DNA from: Candidatus Aalborgicola danicus
GTDB taxonomy: Bacteria; Pseudomonadota; Gammaproteobacteria; Burkholderiales; Burkholderiaceae_C
Direction of reading: 5' to 3'
DNA length: 64,000 nucleotides
Assembly (NCBI GenBank): GCA_016703945.1
Contig: JADJBC010000014.1
Coordinates: 18,747 to 82,746 of the forward strand
Under the pieces are notes generated by a model, which was not told where the DNA came from, ran no database searches, and saw only the letters and a program-made list of their open reading frames with translations. Positions within the stretch are counted from its first letter, which is position 1; the number at the start of each line of letters is the position of its first letter. Below, piece after piece: positions 1 to 7,737 of the stretch. A program made the position numbers and the translations under genes.

Positions 1-573
1 GCTGAGGAACTGCTCCAGCAGGTAGCCGTTGGCGCCGTGTAATTCAACGCCGTCAAAACCGGCGGCGATGGCGTTTTTGGCGGCCTGCACAAACTCGGCC
101 TTGGCCTGGGCGATGTCGGCTTCCGTCATCTCTTGGGGTACGGGGTAGTCCTGCATGCCCAGGGAGTCGGTGTACATCTTTTCGGCCAGAGCCACGGCGC
201 TGGGGGCCACAATTTTGGCGTCTGCTGCCATATTGGCCGGGTGGCTGACACGGCCGGTGTGCATCAACTGGGCAAAGATCTTGCCGCCTTTTGCGTGCAC
301 GGCGCTGACCACCGGTTTCCAGGCCTGCACCTGTGCGTCACTCCACAGGCCGGGAATGCGCGCATAACCTTTGCCGTTGGCGGAAGGCGCGATGCCTTCG
401 GACACGATCAAACCGGCGGTGGCACGCTGGCCGTAGTACTCGGCCATCGGGTCTTGCGGCGTGCCGGTGGCGTCTGCGCGGCAGCGTGTCATGGGGTTCA
501 TGACGAAGCGGTTGGCCAACAGGGTGGTGCCCATGCGGTACGGTTCAAACAGGTTTTTGGGGGTGTTGCTCAA
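1..573 (-). CDS. NADH:flavin oxidoreductase, old yellow enzyme family (partial)
   Basis: N-terminal 191 residues of an FMN-dependent ene-reductase; the rest lies beyond the left edge. OYE enzymes reduce activated C=C bonds or nitro groups with NAD(P)H in the cytoplasm. The protein begins SNTPKNLFEPYRMG and shows the family blocks NRFVMNPMTRCRA, SEGIAPSANGKGY and FAQLMHTGRVSHP. It ends at HGANGYLLEQFLS, where H179 and N182 are the usual pair that binds the substrate oxygen. I chose TTG at 573 because no in-frame ATG precedes the conserved start and a GGAG lies just upstream. It resembles the NemA/XenB group, but the substrate cannot be told. Confidence 0.88.
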   Translation of the reverse strand, partial: MSNTPKNLFEPYRMGTTLLANRFVMNPMTRCRADATGTPQDPMAEYYGQRATAGLIVSEGIAPSANGKGYARIPGLWSDAQVQAWKPVVSAVHAKGGKIFAQLMHTGRVSHPANMAADAKIVAPSAVALAEKMYTDSLGMQDYPVPQEMTEADIAQAKAEFVQAAKNAIAAGFDGVELHGANGYLLEQFLS

Positions 574-655
574 AGGAGGCTCCGATTTCAGGGTTGATGA
601 ATTGAGATGCAGGTTGTGCTGCGAGGGCGAATTGCAAGTGCGCAAGGGCGGACGT

Positions 656-1513
656 TTACAGCCGCCCCTGCTGGCGCAACAGGTGCGCCCGCTCGCGGAT
701 GCCGGCCTGACCCTGGCGCAGCGCCTCGGCGCTGGTATGCACCGAGTAGGGCCCCAAGAACAAATCGTGTGGATGTTTCACACCCGAGCCCACGACAAAG
801 GCGGTGTCGGTCTGCGCTTCAAATGTGACGGCATGCTCGGATTCGTCAAAGGCGATCAGGTCGCCGGTAGAAAGCCGAGCGGGCGCGCTCAATGCGCCTT
901 CGCCCAGCGCGACCCAGGCCACGGTATGGCCGGCGGGTGGCTGAAAGCGCCAGGTCTCGCCAGCCTTCAGGTGCACGCCGAGGTAAACGATGTCGGAAGG
1001 CGCTGGGATGGGGCTGGTCTGCCCGCCAAAACTGCCCAACAGCACACGCGCCGGGCCGACCTGGGGCACGTTCTCAGGCCCCAGGTAGATGCTGTGGGCC
1101 GTGGCCAGCTCCAGTTCGGGCGGCATCGCCACCCACAACTGAAAGCCCAACACACGCTCGGTATTGCGGGGCGCGCCGGTGTGCCAGACGCCGCCGCCCG
1201 CCATCATCCACTCCACACCACCGGTGGGCAGCGTGCCACGCGCGCCGTGTTCGCCCGTGGTGTCTTCATAGTCGGCCTGCCCGTGGATCAGGTAAGTCAG
1301 CGTGGCAATGCCGGAGTGCGGATGCATGCCGAACTGCGGCGGCTGGCCGCCTGCGGGCACTTCAAAACGGTCCAGAAAGATAAACGGCTTGAGCACCTGG
1401 CCCAGGTCCGACGGACTGACCAGCCGGGTGATGGGGCCGTGCGAGCTGCCGCGGGTGTGTTGGACCACGGACCGTGGTGCGGATTCACGGCGGAGGGGTG
1501 TGGGTAAATGCAT
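656..1513 (-). CDS. Pirin family protein
   Basis: Bicupin of 285 residues, the usual length for bacterial pirins. The N-terminal cupin carries the metal-site pattern GMHPHSGIATLTYLIHG (about residues 62-78) followed by GGVEWMMAGGGVWHTG, the pirin signature. The C-terminal cupin (about 165-260) is more degenerate. Bacterial pirins bind iron and several have quercetinase activity or modulate partner enzymes; the role here is unknown. It is transcribed away from a LysR regulator 83 bp upstream, an arrangement typical for pirin genes, so that regulator probably controls it. Start: the ATG giving MHLPTPLRRES. Confidence 0.9.
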   Translation of the reverse strand: MHLPTPLRRESAPRSVVQHTRGSSHGPITRLVSPSDLGQVLKPFIFLDRFEVPAGGQPPQFGMHPHSGIATLTYLIHGQADYEDTTGEHGARGTLPTGGVEWMMAGGGVWHTGAPRNTERVLGFQLWVAMPPELELATAHSIYLGPENVPQVGPARVLLGSFGGQTSPIPAPSDIVYLGVHLKAGETWRFQPPAGHTVAWVALGEGALSAPARLSTGDLIAFDESEHAVTFEAQTDTAFVVGSGVKHPHDLFLGPYSVHTSAEALRQGQAGIRERAHLLRQQGRL

Positions 1514-1596
1514 GGTGCAGTTAGGTTAAGGGCGCAGGCATTACTTGAGTAGGTGCCACAATCGACATTCACTATGCCGTTTTTGTAAGGAATGCC

Positions 1597-2529
1597 ATGC
1601 TGGACCTGAACCAAATGTCTCTCTTTGTGCAGGTGGTGCAAGCGGGCAGCTTTGCCGAAGCAGCGCGCAGGCTGTCCATGCCGCCCACCACGCTGAGCCG
1701 CCAGGTGGCGCAACTGGAAGACGCGCTGCAAGCCCGCCTGCTGCAGCGCACCACGCGCAAGCTGACGCTGACGGACGCGGGGCGTACGCTGTTTGACCAG
1801 TGCGCCACGCAGATTGACGCGCTGCGGAACGCCGCCAGCCAGTTGGCCGGAGATAACCAGACGCCCAAGGGCAACATTCGTGTGGCGGCGTCGGCCGGGT
1901 TCTTTGAGTTTTTCCAGATGGAATGGATCGCCGAGTTCTTGGACCAGTACCCCGGCGTGCAACTGGAGTTTGTGCTGGCCGACGCCATGGCCGACTTCAT
2001 TGGTGAGGGCATTGACGTGGCATTTCGTGGCAGCCCGGAACTGCCGGACTCCAGCCTGATAGCCCGCAAGGTGGCCAGCAGTTACCTGGCTCTGGCCGCC
2101 AGCCCGGCCTATCTGGCGGCGCGCGGCACACCGCACCGTGTGGAAGACCTGGCCGCACACGACTGCATCCGCGCCGTTGGCCAAGCTGGTCCCACGACGT
2201 GGCGGCTGACCGGGCCGCAAGGCGCCACACAAATAACAGTGACCGGGCGCTTCAGCGCCAACACCGGTCCGGCGCAACAGAAGGCTGCCATTGGCGGACT
2301 GGGCATTTGCCTGTTGCCCATCAGCTCGCTACTGCCCAGCTTGCGTTCCGGCGAACTGGTGGAGGTGTTGCCCGGCATCGCCAGCAGCGCGGGCAATATG
2401 TATGTGGTCTACCCCAGCCGCCGCCATGTGCCGCGTGCGGTGACGGCTTTTGTGGAGATGACGGTGCAGCGGCTCGCACCGTTGATACAGCCACCGTTTG
2501 CCAGCGCCACACCATCAGTGTCAGCGTGA
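1597..2529 (+). CDS. LysR family transcriptional regulator, divergent from pirin
   Basis: 310 residues with an N-terminal winged helix-turn-helix (about 1-60: FVQVVQAGSFAEAARRLSMP then TLSRQVAQLEDALQARLLQR) and a LysR substrate-binding domain from about 90 to 295. It belongs to the CrgA-like group, judging by GNIRVAASAGFFEFF and the C-terminal GGLGICLLPISSLLPSL. The gene is divergent from pirin with 83 bp between starts, so the shared intergenic region probably holds its operator and it probably autoregulates. AAGGA precedes the ATG. Effector unknown. Confidence 0.9.
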   Translation: MLDLNQMSLFVQVVQAGSFAEAARRLSMPPTTLSRQVAQLEDALQARLLQRTTRKLTLTDAGRTLFDQCATQIDALRNAASQLAGDNQTPKGNIRVAASAGFFEFFQMEWIAEFLDQYPGVQLEFVLADAMADFIGEGIDVAFRGSPELPDSSLIARKVASSYLALAASPAYLAARGTPHRVEDLAAHDCIRAVGQAGPTTWRLTGPQGATQITVTGRFSANTGPAQQKAAIGGLGICLLPISSLLPSLRSGELVEVLPGIASSAGNMYVVYPSRRHVPRAVTAFVEMTVQRLAPLIQPPFASATPSVSA

Positions 2530-2549
2530 GAGCGAGAGCGAGAGCGAGA
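2528..2549 (+). repeat. GAGAGC hexamer microsatellite
   Basis: Three and a half tandem copies of GAGAGC begin inside the stop codon of the LysR gene. The array lies outside the coding sequence. A copy-number change would not alter the protein, because the stop precedes nearly all of the array. Confidence 0.7.
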
Positions 2550-2554
2550 ATTTG

Positions 2555-2610
2555 CTATTAAAACAGAAGCTACTTACGCTTATTCCACGTGGGCTAGCGG
2601 CACATATCGC
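2555..2610 (+). repeat. Intergenic repeat family copy 1
   Basis: A 50-60 bp intergenic element with the pattern AAGCTACTTACGCTTATT then CCACGTGGGCTAGCGGCA. It matches five other copies in this window (8841, 22882, 36451, 36951, 37744) in a core resembling TAGCT-n-CTTRCGC-WTATT-CTACGAGGGCTAG. All copies lie between genes. This copy lies downstream of the LysR gene and before the SDR. Confidence 0.6.
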
Positions 2611-2737
2611 TTTCATGAAATGTCTGAAGCGGCTGCCGTGCCCGAGCACTAGCACGTAGGTGACCGACACCGCCGTGGTTTGCTTCTAAGCTTATGGCAT
2701 CACAACTGTCTACTAACCCATTGTCTGGAACAAAGCC

Positions 2738-3505
2738 ATGAACCAACTCTTTTCTCTCCAGGGCCGCACGGCCCTGATCACCGGTGGCTCCCGTGGCATT
2801 GGCCGCATGATTGCCGAGGGCTTCTTGAAGCAAGGTGCCAGGGTCTACATCAGTGCGCGCAAGGCCGCCGCCTGTGATCAGACCGCCGCCGAGTTGTCAG
2901 CCTTTGGCACCTGCGTGTCACTGCCAGCGGACGTGTCGACTGTTGAAGGTGTGCGTGCCTTGGTCGCGGCCTATGCTGCACACGAAGACCAACTCGACAT
3001 TCTGGTCAACAACGCTGGGGCCGCGTGGGGGGCACCGTTTGACACGTTTCCCGAGAGCGGCTGGGACAAAGTGGTGGATTTGAACCTGAAGACTCCGTTT
3101 TTTCTGACTCAGGCTCTGCATGGCCACCTGTGCAAGGCCGGCCAGAGCCGGGTCGCCAAAGTCATCAACATTGCCTCCATTGATGGGGTCTCCATCAACC
3201 CGCAGGAGACCTATTCCTACGCGGCGAGTAAAGCCGGCCTCATCCACCTGACACGGCGCATGGCGTTGCACCTGGTCAAGGACAAGATCGTCGTCACGGC
3301 GATTGCACCCGGTGCCTTTGCGTCCGACATGAACAAGGACGCCCGCGACCACGCAACAGAAGTGTCGGCGCGCATTCCGGCCGGGCGCATTGGTACTGCC
3401 GAAGACATGGCCGGTGCTGCGATTTATCTTGCGTCCCGAGCCGGCGACTATGTGGTGGGCTCCACGCTGGTGGTGGACGGCGGTGTGACGCACGCGCGGG
3501 GGTAG
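2738..3505 (+). CDS. SDR family oxidoreductase (RhlG/FabG-like)
   Basis: 255-residue classical short-chain dehydrogenase. The cofactor site TGGSRGIGR (about 15-23), NNAG (about 91-94), catalytic Ser in NIASIDG and the YxxxK pair in YSYAASKAG (about 160-168) are all present. The C-terminus IYLASRAGDYVVGSTLVVDGG is typical of FabG-like reductases. The arginine after the glycine motif suggests NADPH. Sequence flavour is close to RhlG-type 3-oxoacyl reductases, but the substrate is not determined. It stands alone between a LysR gene and alkB on the other strand. Start: the ATG at MNQLFSLQGR. Confidence 0.9.
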   Translation: MNQLFSLQGRTALITGGSRGIGRMIAEGFLKQGARVYISARKAAACDQTAAELSAFGTCVSLPADVSTVEGVRALVAAYAAHEDQLDILVNNAGAAWGAPFDTFPESGWDKVVDLNLKTPFFLTQALHGHLCKAGQSRVAKVINIASIDGVSINPQETYSYAASKAGLIHLTRRMALHLVKDKIVVTAIAPGAFASDMNKDARDHATEVSARIPAGRIGTAEDMAGAAIYLASRAGDYVVGSTLVVDGGVTHARG

Positions 3506-3520
3506 GCTGGGTCAGCCGCG

Positions 3521-4183
3521 TCAGGCCACCCGCACACGGCGAAACGTCAGGTTGATGCGCCTGCGACCCAGCAGCGCGTGCTCGCCATCTGCCAGCGGCA
3601 TCACGCCGTGGTAGGCCAGGCGCGATGGCCCTCCCCAAACGACAACATCGCCATGCACCAGGCGGTAACGTTGTGCACGGTCTTTGCGACTGGCCGAGCC
3701 AAACAGAAACACGGCGGGCAAACCCAGTGACAGCGACACGATGGGTGCGGATAGATCCTTTTCATCCTTATCCTGGTGCAGCGACAGCTTGGCGCCGGGC
3801 ACATATTCATTGATCAGGCAGGACTCGGGCGTGAAGTCGGCATAACCCGTCCGCGCTGCAGCGCACCGGGCCAAGTCCAGGAAACTGGCGGGCAGGGCGG
3901 GCCAGGGTTGGCCTGAGCGCGGGTCCAGAGCGGCATAACGATAGCCCCGCGCGTCGGACACCCAGCCCAGCGCGCCGCAACTGGTGGTGGCCACCGACAT
4001 GGTGTAGCCGCCGGGGGTCTGCATATGGCGCAAGGGCGCAGCCGCCATGACGGCCTCTACGACCTGCAGCACCTCCACATCCGCGCCACATGCAAAGCCG
4101 CGCAACAGCATGGCACCCGGGGCAAGGGGCAAACACCCGGGACCATCTTGCTGTGGTGAATCGTCAAAGAGGCCTGCGGTCAT
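3521..4183 (-). CDS. alkB: DNA oxidative demethylase AlkB
   Basis: Fe(II)/2-oxoglutarate dioxygenase that repairs N1-methyladenine and N3-methylcytosine by oxidative demethylation. Iron ligands are H136 and D138 (LSLHQDKDE) and H192 (LAYHGV); the 2-oxoglutarate-binding arginines are in RRRINLTFRR near the C-terminus. The core INEYVPGAKLSLHQD is diagnostic for AlkB. I chose the ATG at 4183 (MTAGLFDDSP) because it matches the start of E. coli AlkB; an upstream in-frame ATG at 4228 would add 15 residues without family support. Length 220 residues, as expected. No adjacent ada gene. Confidence 0.93.
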   Translation of the reverse strand: MTAGLFDDSPQQDGPGCLPLAPGAMLLRGFACGADVEVLQVVEAVMAAAPLRHMQTPGGYTMSVATTSCGALGWVSDARGYRYAALDPRSGQPWPALPASFLDLARCAAARTGYADFTPESCLINEYVPGAKLSLHQDKDEKDLSAPIVSLSLGLPAVFLFGSASRKDRAQRYRLVHGDVVVWGGPSRLAYHGVMPLADGEHALLGRRRINLTFRRVRVA

Positions 4184-4255
4184 CAGTGTGGTGTACAGCA
4201 GTTTGGATGCCAACGCCTGTTTTCGCAACCGGCCGGATGTAATCCTGATCCGAGC

Positions 4256-4609
4256 TTACGATCTCGACCCAGTGGGCTTGGCAACGGGCATCTGGTTTTT
4301 GTGCACGATTCCGCGAAACATTTCGGTAATCGTGTCAAGCTGCTGGCGGGCTGCCTTCTCGCCGTGACGTTCGGACAGCGAACGCAAGAGTTCGCTGCGC
4401 AAGTACCACAGCGTCTGGATGTCCGAGGCACGCATCACATCGCTCCAGATCTTGGACGTATCCTGCGTTGGACTGTCATCCACTTCTGCCAGCGCCTGCA
4501 GCATGGCGGTACGGATATTCTCCGTGCGACCATCCGCATCAATGACCGTGGTCTGGTCGGTCAGCAGTGCGGCAAAGCTGGAGGTGAATCGGGAAATGGT
4601 GTTTCGCAT
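4256..4609 (-). CDS. Hypothetical protein, 117 residues
   Basis: Small hydrophilic helical protein with no signal peptide or membrane segment. Visible segments are FAALLTDQTTVIDADGRTENIRTAMLQAL and LWYLRSELLRSLSERHGEKAARQQL. I do not recognise a domain. Composition and codon use match the neighbours, so it is probably a real gene. It lies between alkB and another hypothetical gene on the same strand, with about 70-100 bp gaps, so it probably has its own promoter. Confidence 0.65.
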   Translation of the reverse strand: MRNTISRFTSSFAALLTDQTTVIDADGRTENIRTAMLQALAEVDDSPTQDTSKIWSDVMRASDIQTLWYLRSELLRSLSERHGEKAARQQLDTITEMFRGIVHKNQMPVAKPTGSRS

Positions 4610-4708
4610 GGTGTTGCGTCTCTTGGGTAAGAGAATCCTATCTCCGCAACATTACGCTTTCCTTATGAAACGGTCGGTGCGTTAGCACTCCCAGTGCCAC
4701 GTTGGCGC

Positions 4709-5338
4709 TCACCGCGTGCTGCGCGCCGTCAGCTTGAAGGTCCCGGAAGGCCCTTGCACCAGGTAGCCGGACTGCACCAACTTGACAATTGCCGCGCCTA
4801 CAGAGCCACGTGGCAGCCCCACTTCGGTGACCACTTGCCTGCGGTCGATCCTGGCGAAATCGGTCGTATTGAGAATTTGCACCAGCCGTGCAAGCAGTTT
4901 CAGCGCGTTGCCACGCAAGTCGGAATGCCCAGTTTGGTCCGCGCGCGCGCGCCGCAGCATGGCCGGGCTCTTTTTGATCACGGCATCCGTTGCCTGAATC
5001 TCCTTCACCACTTCAAGTTCCCCGGACGTAACGCCTTGGGGAGAAGCCAGCGTCGGCATCGTCGCAAAGCCCGCAGCTGAACCAGCCGACAGGTCAGAAG
5101 CGGCATCGTAGATCTTGCGGAATTCAGCTTCAATCTGGGTGACCGCCTGTGCCAGACGGGCAACGGTTTTCCAATCCTCGAACAGCGTGTCATTGCCCAG
5201 GTCAAAGGGGTTTTGCAACATTGCCAGTTTGACCTGGTCAGCGTAGTCCTGTGCCGAGGTCTTCAGGGCCGCGTCAGCGGCAAAAATGGCGGCACCCGCA
5301 GTTTGAATGGCAGCAAGTGTGGTGGATGGCAATGGCAT
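4709..5338 (-). CDS. Hypothetical protein with C-terminal winged-helix-like segment
   Basis: 209 residues. The N-terminal half (about 1-110) is helical and Ala-rich (TLAAIQTAGAAIFAADAALKTSAQDYADQVK). The C-terminal 60 residues read as a winged helix: LARLVQILNTTDFARIDRRQVVTEVGLPRGSVGAAIVKLVQSGYL, with a helix-turn-helix and wing pattern similar to MarR/IclR regulators. I chose the ATG at 5338 (MPLPSTTLAA) because AAGGGA lies about 10 bases upstream; a longer start adds 18 unsupported residues. Function unknown; possibly a DNA-binding regulator. Confidence 0.65.
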   Translation of the reverse strand: MPLPSTTLAAIQTAGAAIFAADAALKTSAQDYADQVKLAMLQNPFDLGNDTLFEDWKTVARLAQAVTQIEAEFRKIYDAASDLSAGSAAGFATMPTLASPQGVTSGELEVVKEIQATDAVIKKSPAMLRRARADQTGHSDLRGNALKLLARLVQILNTTDFARIDRRQVVTEVGLPRGSVGAAIVKLVQSGYLVQGPSGTFKLTARSTR

Positions 5339-5598
5339 GAACGAATCCCTTTCTATAGCACCGAGCGCCCCCAGCAAATGGGAGCCCTGCAAAGCGCACT
5401 TGGCGTTTGGTGGAGCGGGAGCCGCGCAAAGGCCTTGGAACCCGCTGTTGCTCCGATTCTAAAGATTTTGCTTTTGGCCGCTCTTTTTGCTTGTGTGGTT
5501 GCATGGCCTGGGTCCGTGGTGCCTGGCACATGTAAACAAAGGTAAACACGGTCAACAGGCTTGAGTGCACGGCGTTAAAGGGCTTTACGAGAGACACC

Positions 5599-6198
5599 AT
5601 GAACCATACGCACTCCCCACTGCAACACCGTTCTCCGTCACTCCTGCAAGCAGCGGGGCTGGGCCGCAAGGCATTGGCAGCTTTCGCGCTGACGCTGGCT
5701 ATCGCTGGCACCGCGCAGGCACAGACCTATGCCAACGTTACCGTCGGTGGCGCTTTTGCGCCCGGCGTCTATGGGCAGATTTCACTGGGCAACAACCCGG
5801 CACCCCCGGTCTGGAACGCTCAGCCGATGGTTGTCGGGCGACCGGTCTATGGGGCGCCGGTGATGTACCTGCATGTGCCACAGCAGGAGTACCGTGACTG
5901 GGGACGTTATTGTGGCCATTACCGCGCCTGCGGTCGCCCGGTCCACTTTGTGCGGGTCGACAACAACAACCGCTGGTGGGACCACCAACACGGGTACCAG
6001 CGGGGTTACAACAATGACTACCGCAGGGCCGAAGAACGCAGAGACGATCGTCGGGACGAGCGCCGCTATGACCGTCGGGATGAGCGCAGGGACGAGCGCC
6101 GCCACGAACGTCGGCAGGACATCCGCGCCGACTGGCAGCAGGAGCGCTACAACCAGGCCACCGATCCCCGGTTTGAAAGCATACGCGGCGAACGCTGA
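5599..6198 (+). CDS. Exported protein with arginine/aspartate-rich repeats
   Basis: 199 residues. A long signal peptide ends near AGTAQAQ (about residue 42). A glycine/proline-rich middle (about 45-120) contains YGQISLGNNPAPPVW and an NNRWWDHQHGY segment. The C-terminal region from about 142 to 175 is built of imperfect RRDERRD-type repeats, highly charged. Similar RDERR-tailed proteins occur widely in Burkholderiales with no known function. It is presumably periplasmic. The repeat could bind polyanions, which is inference only. The start ATG follows GAGAGAC. Confidence 0.72.
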   Translation: MNHTHSPLQHRSPSLLQAAGLGRKALAAFALTLAIAGTAQAQTYANVTVGGAFAPGVYGQISLGNNPAPPVWNAQPMVVGRPVYGAPVMYLHVPQQEYRDWGRYCGHYRACGRPVHFVRVDNNNRWWDHQHGYQRGYNNDYRRAEERRDDRRDERRYDRRDERRDERRHERRQDIRADWQQERYNQATDPRFESIRGER

Positions 6199-6232
6199 AA
6201 CGGCGGCGGGCGACACAGGGCAAAATAGCTGC

Positions 6233-7111
6233 ATGAAAGCACCCCCCAGACTCCAGACCCTGATTGACGAAGGCCTGATCGACACCGTGGTGCGACAGCT
6301 GATGAGCGGCAAAGAGGCCATGGTATTTGTGGTGCGTTGCGGTGACGAAACCCGCTGCGCCAAAATCTACAAAGAAGCCAACAACCGCAGTTTTCGTCAG
6401 GCGGTGGACTACACCGAAAACCGCAAGGTCAAAAACTCACGCTCGGCGCGCGCCATCGCCAAGGGCAGCCGATTTGGCCGCCAGGAGCAGGAAGCCGCCT
6501 GGCAAAGCGCCGAGGTCGACGCCTTGTACCGGCTCGCCGGCGCCGGCGTGCGTGTGCCGCAACCCTTTAACTTCCATGAAGGCGTGTTGCTGATGGAGCT
6601 GGTGACTGACGCCCATGGCGACGCCGCCCCGCGCCTGAATGACGTGTCGTTCTCCCCCGAACAGGCCCGCAAACACCACGCCACGCTGATTGCCGAGGTG
6701 GTTCGCATGTTGTGTGCGGGGGTGGTGCATGGGGATTTGTCGGAGTTCAACATATTGCTGGCACACACCACCGGCGTCGACGATCAGGACGGAACCGACG
6801 GCCCGGTCATCATCGACCTGCCGCAGGCCGTGGATGCCGCCGGCAACAACCACGCCCAGCGCATGTTGCTGCGTGATGTGGCGAATTTGCGAGACTTCTT
6901 TGGCCAGTTTGCCCCCGAGCTGTTGCGCACCGACTATGGCCCCGAGATCTGGGCCCACTACCAAAGCGGCCTGCTCAGCAACGAAACCGTGTTGACCGGC
7001 CGCTATGTGCGCAGCAAGGCCGATGTGGACCTGGGCAGCGTGATGCGGGAAATTGACGATGCACGGGCCGAAGACGCAGCACGCCGCCTGCGCATGGCCA
7101 CGGGTGTTTGA
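6233..7111 (+). CDS. RIO-type serine protein kinase
   Basis: 292-residue RIO1-like kinase of the bacterial (PA4780-like) type. The glycine-poor nucleotide loop is SGKEAMVFVVR (about 22-32), the ATP lysine lies in CAKIYK, the catalytic loop is VVHGDLSEFNIL (about 162-173), and the metal-binding Asp is in VIIDLPQAVD. The substrate in bacteria is unknown. The ATG at 6233 gives MKAPPRLQTLIDEGLID, the usual family start. It overlaps the next gene at the stop codon, so this is the first gene of a three-gene coupled cluster with a CPT-like kinase and a metallopeptidase lipoprotein. Confidence 0.9.
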   Translation: MKAPPRLQTLIDEGLIDTVVRQLMSGKEAMVFVVRCGDETRCAKIYKEANNRSFRQAVDYTENRKVKNSRSARAIAKGSRFGRQEQEAAWQSAEVDALYRLAGAGVRVPQPFNFHEGVLLMELVTDAHGDAAPRLNDVSFSPEQARKHHATLIAEVVRMLCAGVVHGDLSEFNILLAHTTGVDDQDGTDGPVIIDLPQAVDAAGNNHAQRMLLRDVANLRDFFGQFAPELLRTDYGPEIWAHYQSGLLSNETVLTGRYVRSKADVDLGSVMREIDDARAEDAARRLRMATGV

Positions 7112-7119
7112 TCCGCCCC

Positions 7120-7737
7120 ATGGTTTTTGTGCCGCGGCAGGTGCTACCCAAAACGGGAATCATTCTGGTCCTCAATGGGACCTCAAGTGCTGGCAAGACA
7201 TCGATCGCGCGGGCACTGCAATGGGTGCATAACGAGCCCTTTCACCACTTGCAGTTGAACGCCTTTCGGGACATGGAACCGCCCGGGCATTGGGACAACT
7301 GGAAACAACAACCCGCCGAGGTGGTGGCGTTGAAGCTCGCTGCGCTGAATCGGGCCATGCATGCCGCCCTGGCCCAATACGCGCGACACGGGCAAAACGT
7401 TATTTTTGATACCGTCCTGTCGACAGCCGATTCCATGCACTACCTGCTGGAAGACCTATCGGACCTGCACGTGCTTCTATTGGCTGTCCACTGCAATGTC
7501 GAGGTGTTGGCCGCGCGTGAAAAGACCCGCGGTGACAGGCCTCTAGGGCTGGCCGCCAGCCAGGTTGGCCAGGTGCACACGGACAAGGCGTATGACCTGG
7601 AGGTTGACACTTCCGCGACCAGTGCGAACGAATGTGCGATGCAGATTGCCGCCTGGTTGAGCCAGTCCCCCGCCGTCGACGCCTTCACCCAACTGCGGGC
7701 AACCCATGCATCGCCAGTTCCCAAACCTTGCACATGA
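7120..7737 (+). CDS. Chloramphenicol phosphotransferase-like P-loop kinase
   Basis: About 205 residues with a P-loop GTSSAGKTS near the N-terminus, followed by a CPT-like core (FRDMEPPGHWDNW, NVIFDTVLSTADS, VHCNVEVLAAREKTRGDRPLGLAASQ). The CPT family contains the chloramphenicol 3-O-phosphotransferase of Streptomyces; most proteobacterial members have no proven substrate, so resistance should not be assumed. The ATG at 7120 follows the RIO stop; a TTG at 7108 overlapping that stop is possible. Its end overlaps the next ATG (ATGA). Confidence 0.82.
   Translation: MVFVPRQVLPKTGIILVLNGTSSAGKTSIARALQWVHNEPFHHLQLNAFRDMEPPGHWDNWKQQPAEVVALKLAALNRAMHAALAQYARHGQNVIFDTVLSTADSMHYLLEDLSDLHVLLLAVHCNVEVLAAREKTRGDRPLGLAASQVGQVHTDKAYDLEVDTSATSANECAMQIAAWLSQSPAVDAFTQLRATHASPVPKPCT

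Noticed and set aside
461..1507. 348-residue plus-strand reading frame
   Set aside because: It lies opposite the pirin gene and the OYE start, with Arg/Gly/His-rich low-complexity sequence and no family motif. Pirin on the other strand is unmistakable.
1297..2277. 326-residue minus-strand frame across pirin start and LysR
   Set aside because: It overlaps two well-supported genes and has no recognisable domain.
7120..7737. Chloramphenicol resistance
   Set aside because: Only family-level similarity to CPT; most relatives have no shown drug activity and there is no mobile context.
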